This document shows positions 26,436 through 36,023 of a stretch of DNA of 64,000 nt, one piece after another. The stretch spans positions 496,001 to 560,000 of the forward strand of contig QVIN01000002.1 in assembly GCA_003416985.1 (NCBI GenBank). Direction: 5' to 3'. Below the pieces are notes generated by a model that saw only the letters and a program-made list of their open reading frames with translations, was not told where the DNA came from and made no database searches. Every line of letters begins with the position of its first letter. Position 1 is the stretch's first letter. The stretch is from Duganella sp. BJB480. GTDB lineage: Bacteria; Pseudomonadota; Gammaproteobacteria; Burkholderiales; Burkholderiaceae_D. The position numbers and the translations under genes were made by a program.

Positions 26436-27493
26436 AGTGGCTCGAAGCAAGATTCAAGGAAGATTTGTCGAACGAAGAAAACTTGACCGTCAGCAATGGG
26501 CAAGTTGTCATTCGTAGCCGCTCGTGGACGGCAGCTGAACTTGTCGATTTGGTCGGGGTGCAAGATGACTCTGGCAAAAACTTACTGTTCGACGAGCTGT
26601 TTGATGACTGGCTGGCGGAATATAAAGAGCGACAAATCGAGCTTGCCGACGACATTTTGCGCCAATTCGAATTGGAGGATCGTTTCCTTCTTCTCTCTGA
26701 GGCCTACTGCGCCCACACTGTCATGCCGTTCGTTGGTGCAGGTCTTTCAATACCAAGCGGCTATCCAGGATGGACTCACTTCTTGCGTAAACAGCGAAGG
26801 CAAACTGCAATTGTAGAGGCAGACATGGAGGCGTTGTTGGCGCAAGGTCAATACGAACTGGCGGCTCAACAAATCGCAAATGCACGGGGAGTCGCGTTCA
26901 ACGAAGCCGTAGATAGCGCATTTGGTTGTTCCCGTGACTTATGTGGCCCGGTTGAAATGCTGCCGTATGTGTTCCCGGACAGCGTGGTGACAACCAACTT
27001 CGACAACACTCTGGACCGTTCATATCAAAACGCAGACAAGCCATTCACCGAAAAGTTAACTGGTGCAGACTCTCATCAGATTCGCCGCCGAATGTTAGCA
27101 GATGAGCGCATTCTTTTGATGCTGCATGGCAAAGCTACGTCAGGGCGGGACAGAATTTTGACGCAAGGGGAATACGACCAGCATTACACCAATGGCGCAA
27201 CTTTGGCATCAACGATTCACGCTCTTTGCGATTCCCATAATCTGCTGTTCTTAGGCTGCAGCTTGACTGTTGATCGAACCTTGACAGCCATCAAAGCGAG
27301 AGTGGAGGAAGTTGGACACGACAACTTGCCGCGCCACTATGCATTTCTGGAAGAGCCGGAAACTGAACAGATTCGAATTCAGCGGCAAGATGAACTCGCT
27401 GAATGCCATATTTATCCGATTTGGTATCCAGCAGGGACACATGATGAATCTATCGAAGCACTCTTAGTGAAGCTCCATGAGGCCAGTCAATGA
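26432..27493 (+). CDS. SIR2-like NAD-dependent protein embedded in the type I RM operon
   Basis: 353-residue protein. After an N-terminal helical region (1-90) comes a SIR2 domain: GAGLS at 102-106 (NAD-binding), TTNFDN at 187-192, LHG at 231-233 with catalytic His232, and LLFLGCSL at 271-278 (second nucleotide contact). The zinc fingers of deacetylase sirtuins are absent, as in defence SIR2 proteins that destroy NAD. The start overlaps hsdS by 4 bp and the stop overlaps hsdR by 4 bp (ATGATGA), so translation is coupled on both sides. It is therefore a real part of the operon. It may act as a second, abortive layer if restriction fails. That role is inferred. Confidence 0.88.
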   Translation: MKWLEARFKEDLSNEENLTVSNGQVVIRSRSWTAAELVDLVGVQDDSGKNLLFDELFDDWLAEYKERQIELADDILRQFELEDRFLLLSEAYCAHTVMPFVGAGLSIPSGYPGWTHFLRKQRRQTAIVEADMEALLAQGQYELAAQQIANARGVAFNEAVDSAFGCSRDLCGPVEMLPYVFPDSVVTTNFDNTLDRSYQNADKPFTEKLTGADSHQIRRRMLADERILLMLHGKATSGRDRILTQGEYDQHYTNGATLASTIHALCDSHNLLFLGCSLTVDRTLTAIKARVEEVGHDNLPRHYAFLEEPETEQIRIQRQDELAECHIYPIWYPAGTHDESIEALLVKLHEASQ

Positions 27494-30400
27494 TGACCGA
27501 AGACCAATTAGAAACTGAAGCATTGGGATGGCTGCAAGAGGTTGGCTACCAATATTTGAATGGCTACGCCATTGCACCTGACGGTGATGCGCCAGAGCGC
27601 GACAACTATCTCCAGCCTCTATTGATCGAGCGTGTGCGTGGTGCCATCAATCGCTTGAACCCAACTATCCCGCTGATCGCCCGCGACGATGCGTTAAAGC
27701 AGGTGATGGACTTGGGCGTGCCGGTAATGCTGTCGGCCAATCGCCACTTCCACACCCTGCTCGTCAATGGTGTGCCGGTGCAGTATCAGAAAGATGGCGA
27801 AACACGGGGCGACTTTGTGCGTCTGGTCGATTTTGCCGATGTGACAGCGAACGAATGGCTGGCTGTCAATCAATATACGCTCAAAGGCCCCAAGCACACA
27901 CGCCGCCCAGACATTATCTTGTTCGTGAACGGCTTGCCTCTGGTGCTGTTGGAGCTGAAGAATCCTGCTGATGAAAACGCCGATATCTGGAAGGCGTTTG
28001 AGCAAATTCAGACCTACAAAGAGCAAATACCGGATGTCTTCTACTACAACGAAGTGCTGGTCATTTCCGATGGCAGCGAAGCACGCTTAGGCTCATTATC
28101 GAGCAACGCTGAACGCTTCATGCAATGGCGCACGATTGATGGTGTCACGCTTGATCCGCTTGGGCAGTTTAACGAGCTGGAAACCTTGATTCGCGGCGTG
28201 CTTGCGCCGGCCTATTTACTGGACTACCTACGCTTCTTCGTGCTGTTCGAAGATGACGGTGGACTGATCAAAAAGATAGCGGGCTATCACCAGTTCCATG
28301 CTGTCCGTGCCGCCATCGAACAAGTCGTGTGTGCATCACGACCTGGCGGCAGTCATAAAGGCGGCGTTGTCTGGCATACGCAAGGCAGTGGAAAGAGCAT
28401 CACTATGACGTGCTTTGCTGCACGGGTGATGCGCGAATCAGCGATGGAAAACCCAACCATCGTTGTCATCACTGACCGCAATGATCTGGATGGGCAGTTG
28501 TTCGGCGTGTTCTCTTTGGCGCAAGACCTACTCCGCGAGCAGCCGGTTCAGGCGGAAACTCGTGGCGATCTGCGCGCCAAGCTTGGCAACAGGCCATCCG
28601 GCGGCATCGTGTTCGCTACAATTCAAAAGTTCATGCCCGGCGAAGATGAAGATTGCTTCCCTGTCTTGTCTGACCGTAGCAATATCGTTGTGATTGCCGA
28701 CGAAGCGCACCGCACACAATACGGCTTTGAGGCCAAGTTCAAGGGTGACGCCAAAGGCTATCAGGTCGGCTACGCGCAGCATCTGCGTGATGCGCTGCCT
28801 AACGCAACCTTCGTCGCTTTCACCGGCACCCCCGTTTCCAGCGAGGATCGCGACACCCGCGCAGTGTTCGGCAATTACATTCATGTCTATGACATGCAGC
28901 AGGCCAAAGATGATGGCGCAACAGTGGCGATCTTCTACGAGTCACGGCTTGCCAAGCTCGGCTTGGAAGAAGCAAAACTTGACGACATCGACGCCGAAGT
29001 TGATGAGCTGGCAGAAGACGAAGACGGCGACGAGCAATCCAAGCTGAAAAGCAAATGGACGGCGCTGGAAAAAGTCGTTGGTGCTGCTCCCCGTATCGCT
29101 CGGGTTGCTGCTGACTTGGTGACGCACTTTGAGGAGCGGTCCAAAGCACAAAGCGGTAAAGCGATGGTGGTCGCGATGAGTCGCGAAATCTGCGTTCACT
29201 TATACAACGAGATCACCAAGCTACGCCCAGAATGGCACGACGACGATCCGTCCAAAGGAGCCATCAAAATCGTGATGACTGGCTCTGCCAGCGATAAACC
29301 ATTGCTGCGCCCCCACATCCATTCCAAACAGATCAAGAAGGAACTGGAAAAACGCTTCAAAGACCCTGCCGATCCGCTACGCCTTGTAATTGTGCGCGAC
29401 ATGTGGCTTACAGGATTTGATGCGCCGTGTGTCCATACACTGTATGTGGATAAGCCTATGAAGGGCCACAACTTGATGCAAGCCATCGCACGCGTAAACA
29501 GGGTATTTAAGGACAAGCAAGGCGGCTTAGTTGTCGATTACATCGGCATCGCCAACGACCTCAAGCAGGCATTGAAGGAATACACCGCCAGCAATGGCCG
29601 TGGTCGCCCGACCGTGGATGCGCACGAAGCGTATGCAGTGCTGGAAGAAAAGCTGGAAGTGCTGCGAGCCATGCTGCACGGCTTTGACTACAGCAATTTC
29701 TTAGGCGGGGGTCACAAGCTGTTGGCCGGTGCCGCCAACCATGTGCTGGCTGACAAGGACGGCAAGAAGCGATGGGCCGATCATGCGCTGGCAATGAGCA
29801 AAGCGTTTTCCCTGTGCTGCACACTCGATGAAGCCAAGGCCGTGCGTGAAGAAGTCGCTTTCTTCCAAGCAGTCAAAGTGCTGCTCACTAAACGCGAAAT
29901 TAGCGCCAAGAAGAAAACCGACGAAGAGCGCGAACTGGCAATCCGGCAGATCATCGGCTCTGCCGTTGTATCTGATCAGGTCGTAGATATTTTCGATGCG
30001 GTCGGTTTGGACAAGCCCAACATCGGCTTACTTGATGACGAGTTCTTGGCCGAAGTGCGGAACCTGCCTGAGCGCAATCTGGCGGTAGAACTGCTTGAGC
30101 GTCTGCTTGAAGGTGAAATCAAGAGCAAGTTCGGTGGCAATGTCGTGCAGAACAAGAAGTTTTCCGAACTACTCGCCGATGTCATCAAACGCTATCAGAA
30201 CCGGTCAATAGAAACGGCGCAGGTCATCGAAGAACTGATTCAGATGGCGAAGAAATTCAAGGAAGCTGCTAACCGCAGCGAAACTCTTGGACTGACTGAC
30301 GACGAAATCCGCTTCTATGACGCCCTCGCGAACAATGAATCTGCCGTTCGTGAACTAAGCGACGAAACGCTGAAGCTAATCGCTCATGAGCTGACTGAAA

Positions 30401-30573
30401 ATCTTCGCCAGAATGTCAGCGTCGATTGGTCGCAGCGCGAGAGCGTTCGCGCCAAGTTGCGCCTGATGGTGAAGCGGATTTTACGAAAGTATAAATATCC
30501 GCCTGACCAGCAGGAAGAAGCTATTCAGACAGTCTTGCAACAAGCGGAAAGCCTTAGTTCGGATTGGGTTTGA
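27490..30573 (+). CDS. hsdR: Type I restriction endonuclease subunit R
   Basis: 1027-residue restriction and translocation subunit. The N-terminal PD-(D/E)xK nuclease shows Asp141, Glu155 and Lys157 in [18 protein letters not shown]. The SF2 motor follows with Walker A HTQGSGKS at 296-303, DEAH at 404-407, [13 protein letters not shown] (motif III) and the [11 protein letters not shown] motif VI. An acidic loop ([14 protein letters not shown]) lies in the motor. The C-terminal helical domain binds HsdM. Length fits the family. Its ATG overlaps the SIR2 stop. It ends the four-gene operon; the next gene is on the opposite strand, 13 bp on. Confidence 0.95.
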   Translation: MMTEDQLETEALGWLQEVGYQYLNGYAIAPDGDAPERDNYLQPLLIERVRGAINRLNPTIPLIARDDALKQVMDLGVPVMLSANRHFHTLLVNGVPVQYQKDGETRGDFVRLVDFADVTANEWLAVNQYTLKGPKHTRRPDIILFVNGLPLVLLELKNPADENADIWKAFEQIQTYKEQIPDVFYYNEVLVISDGSEARLGSLSSNAERFMQWRTIDGVTLDPLGQFNELETLIRGVLAPAYLLDYLRFFVLFEDDGGLIKKIAGYHQFHAVRAAIEQVVCASRPGGSHKGGVVWHTQGSGKSITMTCFAARVMRESAMENPTIVVITDRNDLDGQLFGVFSLAQDLLREQPVQAETRGDLRAKLGNRPSGGIVFATIQKFMPGEDEDCFPVLSDRSNIVVIADEAHRTQYGFEAKFKGDAKGYQVGYAQHLRDALPNATFVAFTGTPVSSEDRDTRAVFGNYIHVYDMQQAKDDGATVAIFYESRLAKLGLEEAKLDDIDAEVDELAEDEDGDEQSKLKSKWTALEKVVGAAPRIARVAADLVTHFEERSKAQSGKAMVVAMSREICVHLYNEITKLRPEWHDDDPSKGAIKIVMTGSASDKPLLRPHIHSKQIKKELEKRFKDPADPLRLVIVRDMWLTGFDAPCVHTLYVDKPMKGHNLMQAIARVNRVFKDKQGGLVVDYIGIANDLKQALKEYTASNGRGRPTVDAHEAYAVLEEKLEVLRAMLHGFDYSNFLGGGHKLLAGAANHVLADKDGKKRWADHALAMSKAFSLCCTLDEAKAVREEVAFFQAVKVLLTKREISAKKKTDEERELAIRQIIGSAVVSDQVVDIFDAVGLDKPNIGLLDDEFLAEVRNLPERNLAVELLERLLEGEIKSKFGGNVVQNKKFSELLADVIKRYQNRSIETAQVIEELIQMAKKFKEAANRSETLGLTDDEIRFYDALANNESAVRELSDETLKLIAHELTENLRQNVSVDWSQRESVRAKLRLMVKRILRKYKYPPDQQEEAIQTVLQQAESLSSDWV

Positions 30574-30586
30574 TTTGCCAAGAAAT

Positions 30587-31549
30587 TCAACGCTTCGCAG
30601 GAGGTGTATTATCATTTGCTGCGTTCTTTGCCTTTAATGCATTTTCTTGCACGCGCTTCCTGCCTTCTATAAGGTGTGCAATAATTTCAGCATAAGAGCG
30701 AGGACGATATTCTTTGCACTCCTGCATTGCCCCCACTTGCTGATGAGGAACAATCAGATAGCAATAATTTGCCAGCCCGCTATCGACGTCGATCTTCATC
30801 AGGCCAATATCGGAAATGCTGATGGAGACAGACTTCGACGTGGGGTATAGGTTCAAGATTGCAAGGATCGGTTCAGTAGGGAACTCCCATATTACTTGAG
30901 ATGTCGCTCCTGCCGATCTCTTGAACGGAAATTCATAATTCTGCCGCCCACAACTGAGACCGTAGCGGCAAATAACATTGCCGTTTTTATTTAAAAATGC
31001 GACATTTTTAACATCGAATTCCTGCATCTCCTTGTGCCAATATTTGAGCAGTTCAATCCCTTTTTCGTCAGGAAAAAAGGCCGTATCGAATTGAAAAGGT
31101 TGTCGCAGCCCAGGAACATTCATTTGTCCATCGGCTTGATACTTTCCCACTATTGACTTGTCATACGTTTGCCCGGCACCATTATCGAAATGCAGGAACC
31201 CTCCCCCCCACTTCTCCTTTCCAGATTCACTGCCGATAAATTGCACCGATGCAGTCGGGATGTCAAAACCCGGAGCGCGAAGTATCCGATTTAAGTGTGC
31301 AATATCGTGTATTCCGAAAGTGCCATTCATCTTTTCGATGGGTTCGTTCATCGTAATATCTATGACAAATCCAGCCTTCTTATCCATAGTTTTCAGCGTG
31401 CAAGACTTTGATGCGCCCTCGATCCTTACCCATTCGATTCCCTTGATGATCAAAAGGTGATCGACGATATCCTTGAATGCGGTGATAACTTCCATGACTA
31501 CCTCCGATTTTATGCGTGAATGCTGCTCGTTTTTTTTACGAGCAGCCAT
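30587..31549 (-). CDS. Protein of unknown family, possibly sliding-clamp-like
   Basis: 320-residue soluble protein that I do not recognise by name. Its pattern is like a two-domain phage sliding clamp of the T4 gp45 type: an N-terminal strand-helix, then ITMNEPIEKMNGTFGIHDIA with HLNRILRAP (compare the DLNxFLxxL region of gp45), and a second half with ELLKYWHKEMQEFDVKNVAF, LNKNGNVI and the C-terminal strands SVSISISDIGLMKIDV and NYCYLIVPHQ. The basic Asn/Ala-rich tail is extra. It is 19 bp downstream of the next gene, so the two form an operon. It could be a DNA replication or repair accessory, or part of a defence system. The clamp idea is a fold-level inference only. Confidence 0.55.
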   Translation of the reverse strand: MAARKKNEQHSRIKSEVVMEVITAFKDIVDHLLIIKGIEWVRIEGASKSCTLKTMDKKAGFVIDITMNEPIEKMNGTFGIHDIAHLNRILRAPGFDIPTASVQFIGSESGKEKWGGGFLHFDNGAGQTYDKSIVGKYQADGQMNVPGLRQPFQFDTAFFPDEKGIELLKYWHKEMQEFDVKNVAFLNKNGNVICRYGLSCGRQNYEFPFKRSAGATSQVIWEFPTEPILAILNLYPTSKSVSISISDIGLMKIDVDSGLANYCYLIVPHQQVGAMQECKEYRPRSYAEIIAHLIEGRKRVQENALKAKNAANDNTPPAKR

Positions 31550-31568
31550 GCTTTCTTAACGAAAGAAT

Positions 31569-32600
31569 TTAATCGGATTTTTGTTTCGATTTTTCACGCA
31601 AATCGGCAATCTGGCCTTCGTATTCATAGGCCATTGCGATAGAGGTCGCAAGTGACGTCTCCACATCCTTCCCAAGTTCAAAATTACCACTATCGAAAGC
31701 TGCTTTGTATTGCAATTTCAATTGAGCTTGTTTAGCTTGTTCGTTTTTAAGCAACGTCTCAAATTGAAGCAGCACGGCCTTATTGATCTCGCTTACCGAT
31801 GCTTTTTTCGGTTTCGGCGGGTTTTCCCGGCGTTCTTTATCAGCTTTGACAAGCAGCAGCGTGGCATCAAGGTGTTCTTTCTCCAGTTTGGAATCCTTGA
31901 GATTAGCCGTGCCATCGTCGTTCGAAACAGCAATATAAATGCGATACTCCTCGCCGTCAGCCCAATCGTTAACTATCATCGTATTGATAGTCGGTTCATT
32001 TGCAATTACGCTGATAGCAATAGCTAACTTGGTAGCGTTATTTGAAACTGGTTTTTTTGGGTCGCGAATGCCTTCGAAGCCACCTTCAGTTCCAACAAAT
32101 AATTTAAAATCTTCTGGAAGGGTTTCGCGTTCAAATGCTGCATCGAGCGACCGACCATAAACATGAATCTGTTTATCATCAAAATTCGAAAAGATGAGGC
32201 GAATGAGCAACGAGCTTGCCCGCGACGATTCACGGGGCTTGAAGTCATTTTGTTTCAGCTTATTGCGGACATTATTCATGAATGTCTCAAATTCGTTGCT
32301 GATTTTGGCGCTGTAATATTGCTCGTAGACCTGCGACATCAATTCCAGCATCGCTTTTCGACCTTGCACCACAAATTGTTGATGATGGCCGGTGGCAGCG
32401 ATGCGGAGTTTCTCAATGGCAAGCATCGCTTGTTCGACACTGAACATCTGTAGCACGCTTTGCACGGCCACGACGGACTTGACCTCGGCCGCGTCTGCGC
32501 CACCCAACTTGGCTTCTACTGGATTGGCCACAGCAGATGAAGGAGCGGCGATGGGGGTTTTGCGATGCTTTTTCGATGCGGGATTAAACTGAGGTTTCAT
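31569..32600 (-). CDS. Protein of unknown family, paired with the clamp-like gene
   Basis: 343-residue soluble protein. Residues 1-40 are Ala/Pro/Lys-rich and probably disordered. A long helix bundle (45-115, VLQMFSVEQAMLAIEKLRIA onward) is followed by a mixed region (ASSLLIRLIFSNFDDKQIHV to LFVGTEGGFEGIR), a beta segment (INTMIVNDWADGEEYRIYIA) and a C-terminal helical part rich in Lys, Gln and Ala. No catalytic motif is visible. It is the first gene of a two-gene unit with the clamp-like protein. It might bind DNA or a replisome part, which is inferred only from its partner. Confidence 0.6.
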   Translation of the reverse strand: MKPQFNPASKKHRKTPIAAPSSAVANPVEAKLGGADAAEVKSVVAVQSVLQMFSVEQAMLAIEKLRIAATGHHQQFVVQGRKAMLELMSQVYEQYYSAKISNEFETFMNNVRNKLKQNDFKPRESSRASSLLIRLIFSNFDDKQIHVYGRSLDAAFERETLPEDFKLFVGTEGGFEGIRDPKKPVSNNATKLAIAISVIANEPTINTMIVNDWADGEEYRIYIAVSNDDGTANLKDSKLEKEHLDATLLLVKADKERRENPPKPKKASVSEINKAVLLQFETLLKNEQAKQAQLKLQYKAAFDSGNFELGKDVETSLATSIAMAYEYEGQIADLREKSKQKSD

Positions 32601-32717
32601 GGTAATTCTCCAAATAGATAAAGGTGAAGTGCTATTTGTTCAGCACGGTCTCTAATCTATTTGGCAAAAAATCCAACGTCATCGAGCAGAATTGGAGCAG
32701 ATTTCGTTTCTTTCTTT

Positions 32718-33488
32718 TCAGAATTTTTTCAGCACCAGCGAGTCAAACTCACTGACATCGGGGAAGCGACCACGGATGGCGTTGCGGCAGAGGGCCACAA
32801 AGTGACGCCGAGAACGGGTCAACCTGGCTGCAAAGCTGCTATGGTTTTCGTCGGACAGCCGATGCTTCTCGTCCAGCAACTTGCGGGCCTTCTCATCAAG
32901 GCTCCAGCCCATATCGTCGATATGATGCCGAACAAATTCCGTGACTGCCTTCTTGAAGCCAATTTCATCGGCGTCATCAGAAAAGTATGCGTAGCTGTGC
33001 TCTGCTGACACACAGGCCTGCCTGACCTCCTTCAAGTTCAACGCCAGCTTGCCGTCAGTCAAGTGCAAGTTGTATTTCGGCGCAGCGGCCGGAATAAAGC
33101 CAGGCTTCGCGTAATAGCTTTTCAGATATTGCTGGACGAGCTCTTCCGTATCGGCTTGGTTAGCCAGCAGCGGCAGGTCCAGCAAGACATGGCCTTGCTT
33201 CGCAACGTGCTCAGTAGGGGTGATCACTTCTCCGATTTGGGGCATGAACAATTCCCGGCGTGGCTCAAACCAATTCCGCCACTGCTCGCTCTGGAGGCCG
33301 TCTTCCGGCCACTTGTCCAGCTCGTCGAAGTCGGTATAGATGTCTGCAATGCCGGGGAACTTGGCCTCCAATTGCTTGCAGGTAGTTTCATCGACCGCTG
33401 CCCGTGCCCTGCAATACATGCCGTAGTCGATATTCCACGTCATGCAGCGATACCATAGGCTTACCCATTCTTCACTCATCGTGATCAT
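32718..33488 (-). CDS. Hypothetical protein next to the island's integrase module
   Basis: 256-residue acidic, mainly helical protein (MITMSEEWVSLWYRCMTWNI at the N-terminus). GGAG sits five bases before the ATG at 33488, which decides the start. Conserved-looking landmarks are the Trp/Tyr/Cys-rich start, YNLHLTDGKLALNLKEVRQA and RRHFVALCRNAIRGRFPD near the end. I see no nuclease, kinase or HTH signature. It is separated from the 343-residue gene by 117 bp and likely has its own transcript. Confidence 0.65.
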   Translation of the reverse strand: MITMSEEWVSLWYRCMTWNIDYGMYCRARAAVDETTCKQLEAKFPGIADIYTDFDELDKWPEDGLQSEQWRNWFEPRRELFMPQIGEVITPTEHVAKQGHVLLDLPLLANQADTEELVQQYLKSYYAKPGFIPAAAPKYNLHLTDGKLALNLKEVRQACVSAEHSYAYFSDDADEIGFKKAVTEFVRHHIDDMGWSLDEKARKLLDEKHRLSDENHSSFAARLTRSRRHFVALCRNAIRGRFPDVSEFDSLVLKKF

Positions 33489-33924
33489 TGTTGCTCCGCC
33501 CTGTTCCTTTACCGCGTATCCTCGCGTCGCATCAGTATAGCTACCGCATCATTTTTGACATGCTGTGCCGCAGCATTACTTTCTTTAAGAAAGCAGACAG
33601 GGGATTGCGTTGCAGTCGGGCATCACGCAACGCATATAAGGGGCGCGCTGCGCTTGCAATGTGCTGCGGCAGGCATGGGTAGCGGGAATGTCCGAAAATG
33701 CGCTGTAGGGCTGTTTTGGAGCAATGCCTTAAACGAATGCACGCAACTCGCTGCGCGAGTGCGAGCGTTTCAGTTCAGCCGCCATCGCTTGCGCTGGCTC
33801 CTTCACTTTCACGCTGTTTTTCCTGTCGCCTTCGGCGTCAAGCAATCGTTGCGGAAAAATGAGCAGCGGATGATTTCTGGTTTCGCTATTTGCCATTCCC
33901 AACAGTCACACCGAAGGACAAGGC
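33489..33924. other. Intergenic region with a palindrome and possible gene remnants
   Basis: About 435 bp. ACTCGC-TGC-GCGAGT at 33746-33760 is a perfect 6-bp-arm palindrome. At 33859 an ATG is followed after four codons by TGA and then by a frame that leads into the small gene at 33925, suggesting a damaged 5' end. No whole gene is visible. Sequence such as this near an integrase can hold an origin of transfer or an excision site, but nothing proves that here. Confidence 0.35.
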
Positions 33925-34146
33925 TTGCGCCTTCACACCTACTGCCACGGCAGAGCCTCAGCCGACAACATCGTGCTGGAGGTCCGCTACGGCAATGTGC
34001 CGATTGAGTTTGCGCCAGGTAAAACGGCGATTGAGGTTGGAAAGACGGCCAAGCTGATCCCGACAATTGACACGGTCATCGAGGCCATCAAGGCTGGCGA
34101 AGTTGACGATATCTTGAAGGTCATCAAGAAACCAGCCAAGGCATAA
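33925..34146 (+). pseudogene. Short orphan reading frame, possibly the intact end of a broken gene
   Basis: The 73-codon frame starts only at a TTG. Its end, VLEVRYGNVPIEFAPGKTAI to VIEAIKAGEVDDILKVIKK, has good codon use and looks like a real small protein C-terminus. Upstream the same frame is open but has no ATG other than one at 33859 that runs into TGA at 33871. A second frame reads PKDKACAFTPTATAEPQPTT just before. A frameshifted or nonsense-mutated gene explains this best. A strong terminator follows 16 bp after the stop. Confidence 0.4.
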
Positions 34147-34162
34147 CTATGTTCGCGTCAAG

Positions 34163-34190
34163 AAAAAGCCCGCATGCAGCGGGCTTTTTT
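34163..34190 (+). terminator. Rho-independent terminator before the integrase gene
   Basis: AAAAAGCCCGC (34163-34173), a 5-nt loop and GCGGGCTTTTTT (34179-34190) form an 11-bp stem with a T-run on the plus strand and an A-run that gives a T-run on the minus strand. It separates the short frame at 33925 from the leftward integrase stop. Confidence 0.85.
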
Positions 34191-34221
34191 GTTGGTCATA
34201 TAAGTGATGCTTTGAGGAGGG

Positions 34222-35505
34222 TTAGCTTGGAATCAGATACCCGTCTTTATAGTGGAAGTCTGGTAAAACATTCTTGAGCATTTTTGCTTCCGTAGTATGG
34301 TAGTAGGTATTCATAATCTGAATCAAACCAGTCCCGCAAGTCTCTGCCACATCCATCGGAGCAACACCCCTATTTACCATTTTGGTGATGAAAAAGTGGC
34401 GAAAACTATACGGGACCAAATCCCGTTTTTCCAAGTTTTCAATACCAGCCTCTTGCATCAGCCGTTCAAAATGAAGTCCAATTACCCTCGGCGTAGGTGC
34501 CATTTTACCGTCAACACTAAACACCAGCCTGTCAGCAAAAGGTTCAATGCCTGCATTTTTCTTTTTTTCTTTGATGTAGAGCGGATACATCAGTTCATAC
34601 AGCTCGCCAAAGCACTTCCAATTTTGAACATAAAAGCGCCGCGTCTTCCTCACTTTGCTCGTTTCACCACGAACGGTAATTTTTACGAGGCTGATAGGGT
34701 CATCTTCTTGCCCTTTGACATCTTTTTGCTCAAACTCGATATCACTCCAGCGCAGTTGCAACTGTTCGCCTTTTCGCAATCCAGTTCCGATTGCAGCACG
34801 AAAATAATAGGCCACGATAGCTTGAGAAAGACTATTTTTATCGTCCACGTCGCACTTAGCAAGCACGCACTGCATTTCAAGAATTTTCGTGATGCGCTTG
34901 ATTTCATCGAGCGTAAAGGTATCACGCCGATTGGCGTCATCGCCTTTGTCGATGCGTGGCAATGGCTTAAAATCAAATGCTTCGATATACGTTTCTTTAC
35001 GTTTAAACAGCCATAAAATCAGTGCATTGATGGTGCTCTGTTCATTCGCAACCGTCGTCTGACTTACTGCAATGCCTTTTTTAGTCTTCGTGCGGCTATG
35101 AAAGTAGTTTTCGCAATCGACCCGCTCAAGTTCTTTGAGTTTGGTATCCCGATGAATGAAGTCCAGCCAGTGTTCGAGGTGCGTTTTAATGGTACGCCAA
35201 CGGCCTTTAACGATTAGGCCAGCTTCAACATCTTTTTCTCGCTGCTTGAGATACTCTTCCACCCCATGTTTAGTGGTTTTCGAAAAGTAGTCCCTACCAG
35301 CAAGCTGATCTGCCATGATTTCGTGAAAACGATGTTTGGCTTTATCAATTGCCGTGCTTTGATTACGAGTCCTAAGACTCTCACGAGCATACTTACCTTC
35401 TTTTTCCAACCACATTTGAAATTGCCAAATATCACCTCGCTTGTGAATGAAAGCTTCGTCAAAAATGGCGACTTCGTTTTCCTTAAAAGTCTTTTTCTTC
35501 TTCAC
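34222..35505 (-). CDS. Tyrosine recombinase/integrase of the defence island
   Basis: 427-residue phage-type integrase. An N-terminal Arm/SAM-like region (residues 1-180, rich in Lys) is followed by the catalytic core. Arg244 lies in GTGLRKGEQLQLRW, Lys284 is in the beta hairpin, and Arg369 is in PYSFRHFFI, where the usual His of HxxR is Tyr366. The nucleophile is Tyr401 or Tyr402 in IMNTYYHTTEAKM. The Lys/Glu-rich insertion YIKEKKKNAG is unusual. Its 5' end is 162 bp from a guaA-3'-like sequence at 35667-35681 that recurs at 18566-18580. I infer that this enzyme moved the island. It is the wrong position for the ICE's own integrase. Confidence 0.88.
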   Translation of the reverse strand: MKKKKTFKENEVAIFDEAFIHKRGDIWQFQMWLEKEGKYARESLRTRNQSTAIDKAKHRFHEIMADQLAGRDYFSKTTKHGVEEYLKQREKDVEAGLIVKGRWRTIKTHLEHWLDFIHRDTKLKELERVDCENYFHSRTKTKKGIAVSQTTVANEQSTINALILWLFKRKETYIEAFDFKPLPRIDKGDDANRRDTFTLDEIKRITKILEMQCVLAKCDVDDKNSLSQAIVAYYFRAAIGTGLRKGEQLQLRWSDIEFEQKDVKGQEDDPISLVKITVRGETSKVRKTRRFYVQNWKCFGELYELMYPLYIKEKKKNAGIEPFADRLVFSVDGKMAPTPRVIGLHFERLMQEAGIENLEKRDLVPYSFRHFFITKMVNRGVAPMDVAETCGTGLIQIMNTYYHTTEAKMLKNVLPDFHYKDGYLIPS

Positions 35506-35666
35506 ATTGAACTCCGAAAATTAATGATGTGCAATAGCTACGCCTTCGCGTAACTTTTTGCGTAACATTAATTTCAGAGTTCAATAAAATCAAAGACATA
35601 TAAATGTGTGTGAAACTTTTGTGTAAGTTGAATTCTATTTAAAATCAAACACTTACAAAACTATGT

Positions 35667-35681
35667 TTACTCCCACTCCAT
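35667..35681. other. Candidate attachment site (right), guaA-3'-end-like
   Basis: TTACTCCCACTCCAT; the complement contains GAGTGGGAGTAA, another common form of the guaA terminus (E-W-E-stop). It matches TTATTCCCACTCAAT at 18566-18580 at 13 of 15 bases and has the same orientation, as expected for attL and attR. It lies 162 bp upstream of the integrase start. Confidence 0.45.
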
Positions 35682-35943
35682 CATCAATTAGGTCCTCAAA
35701 CCCGTATGGTTAAAGGACTTCACGTAGATTGAGATACGGCTTTACCGTCGCTTTTACCGTCAGAATTGCATCCCTTATGCTGGTGCGGGAGATGGAGATT
35801 TCAGTGAGGGAGCGGCGTTTTCAGCCAAATGATCAATCAGAACGAAGGATACAGCACTTTGGGTCATGCTTCAACGCTGCTGGACTCGTGCGATTGAGGG
35901 GTTTAGCTCGCCCCGGAGAGTCAAATTGCGGAGCAACATTGTT

Positions 35944-35951
35944 ATTTTCAT
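35944..35951. other. Candidate ICE end, Tn4371-type core
   Basis: ATTTTCAT differs at one base from TTTTTCAT, the core reported for Tn4371-family attachment sites. It lies about 100 bp beyond the last gene of the trb cluster, where the family's end is expected. An 8-bp match is weak on its own; position is the main support. Confidence 0.3.
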
Positions 35952-35992
35952 ACCAAAATCGTGGCTCGTCGTGCCAATGACGCAGCAGAAAG

Positions 35993-36023
35993 AAACCGCA
36001 CAAGTCACAAAATTGTGCGGTTT
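35993..36023. terminator. Terminator at the end of the trb operon
   Basis: AAACCGCACAA (35993-36003) pairs with TTGTGCGGTTT (36013-36023): an 11-bp stem with a 9-nt loop, followed on the plus strand by T-run and on the minus strand by TTTCTTTC. It begins 30 bp after the DUF2274 gene's stop and would end leftward trb transcription. Confidence 0.75.

Noticed and set aside
34222..35505. Integrase as the ICE's own recombinase
   Set aside because: Tn4371-type ICEs carry int at the end opposite to the trb genes. This one lies outside the candidate trb-side end and next to the island's attachment-like site.
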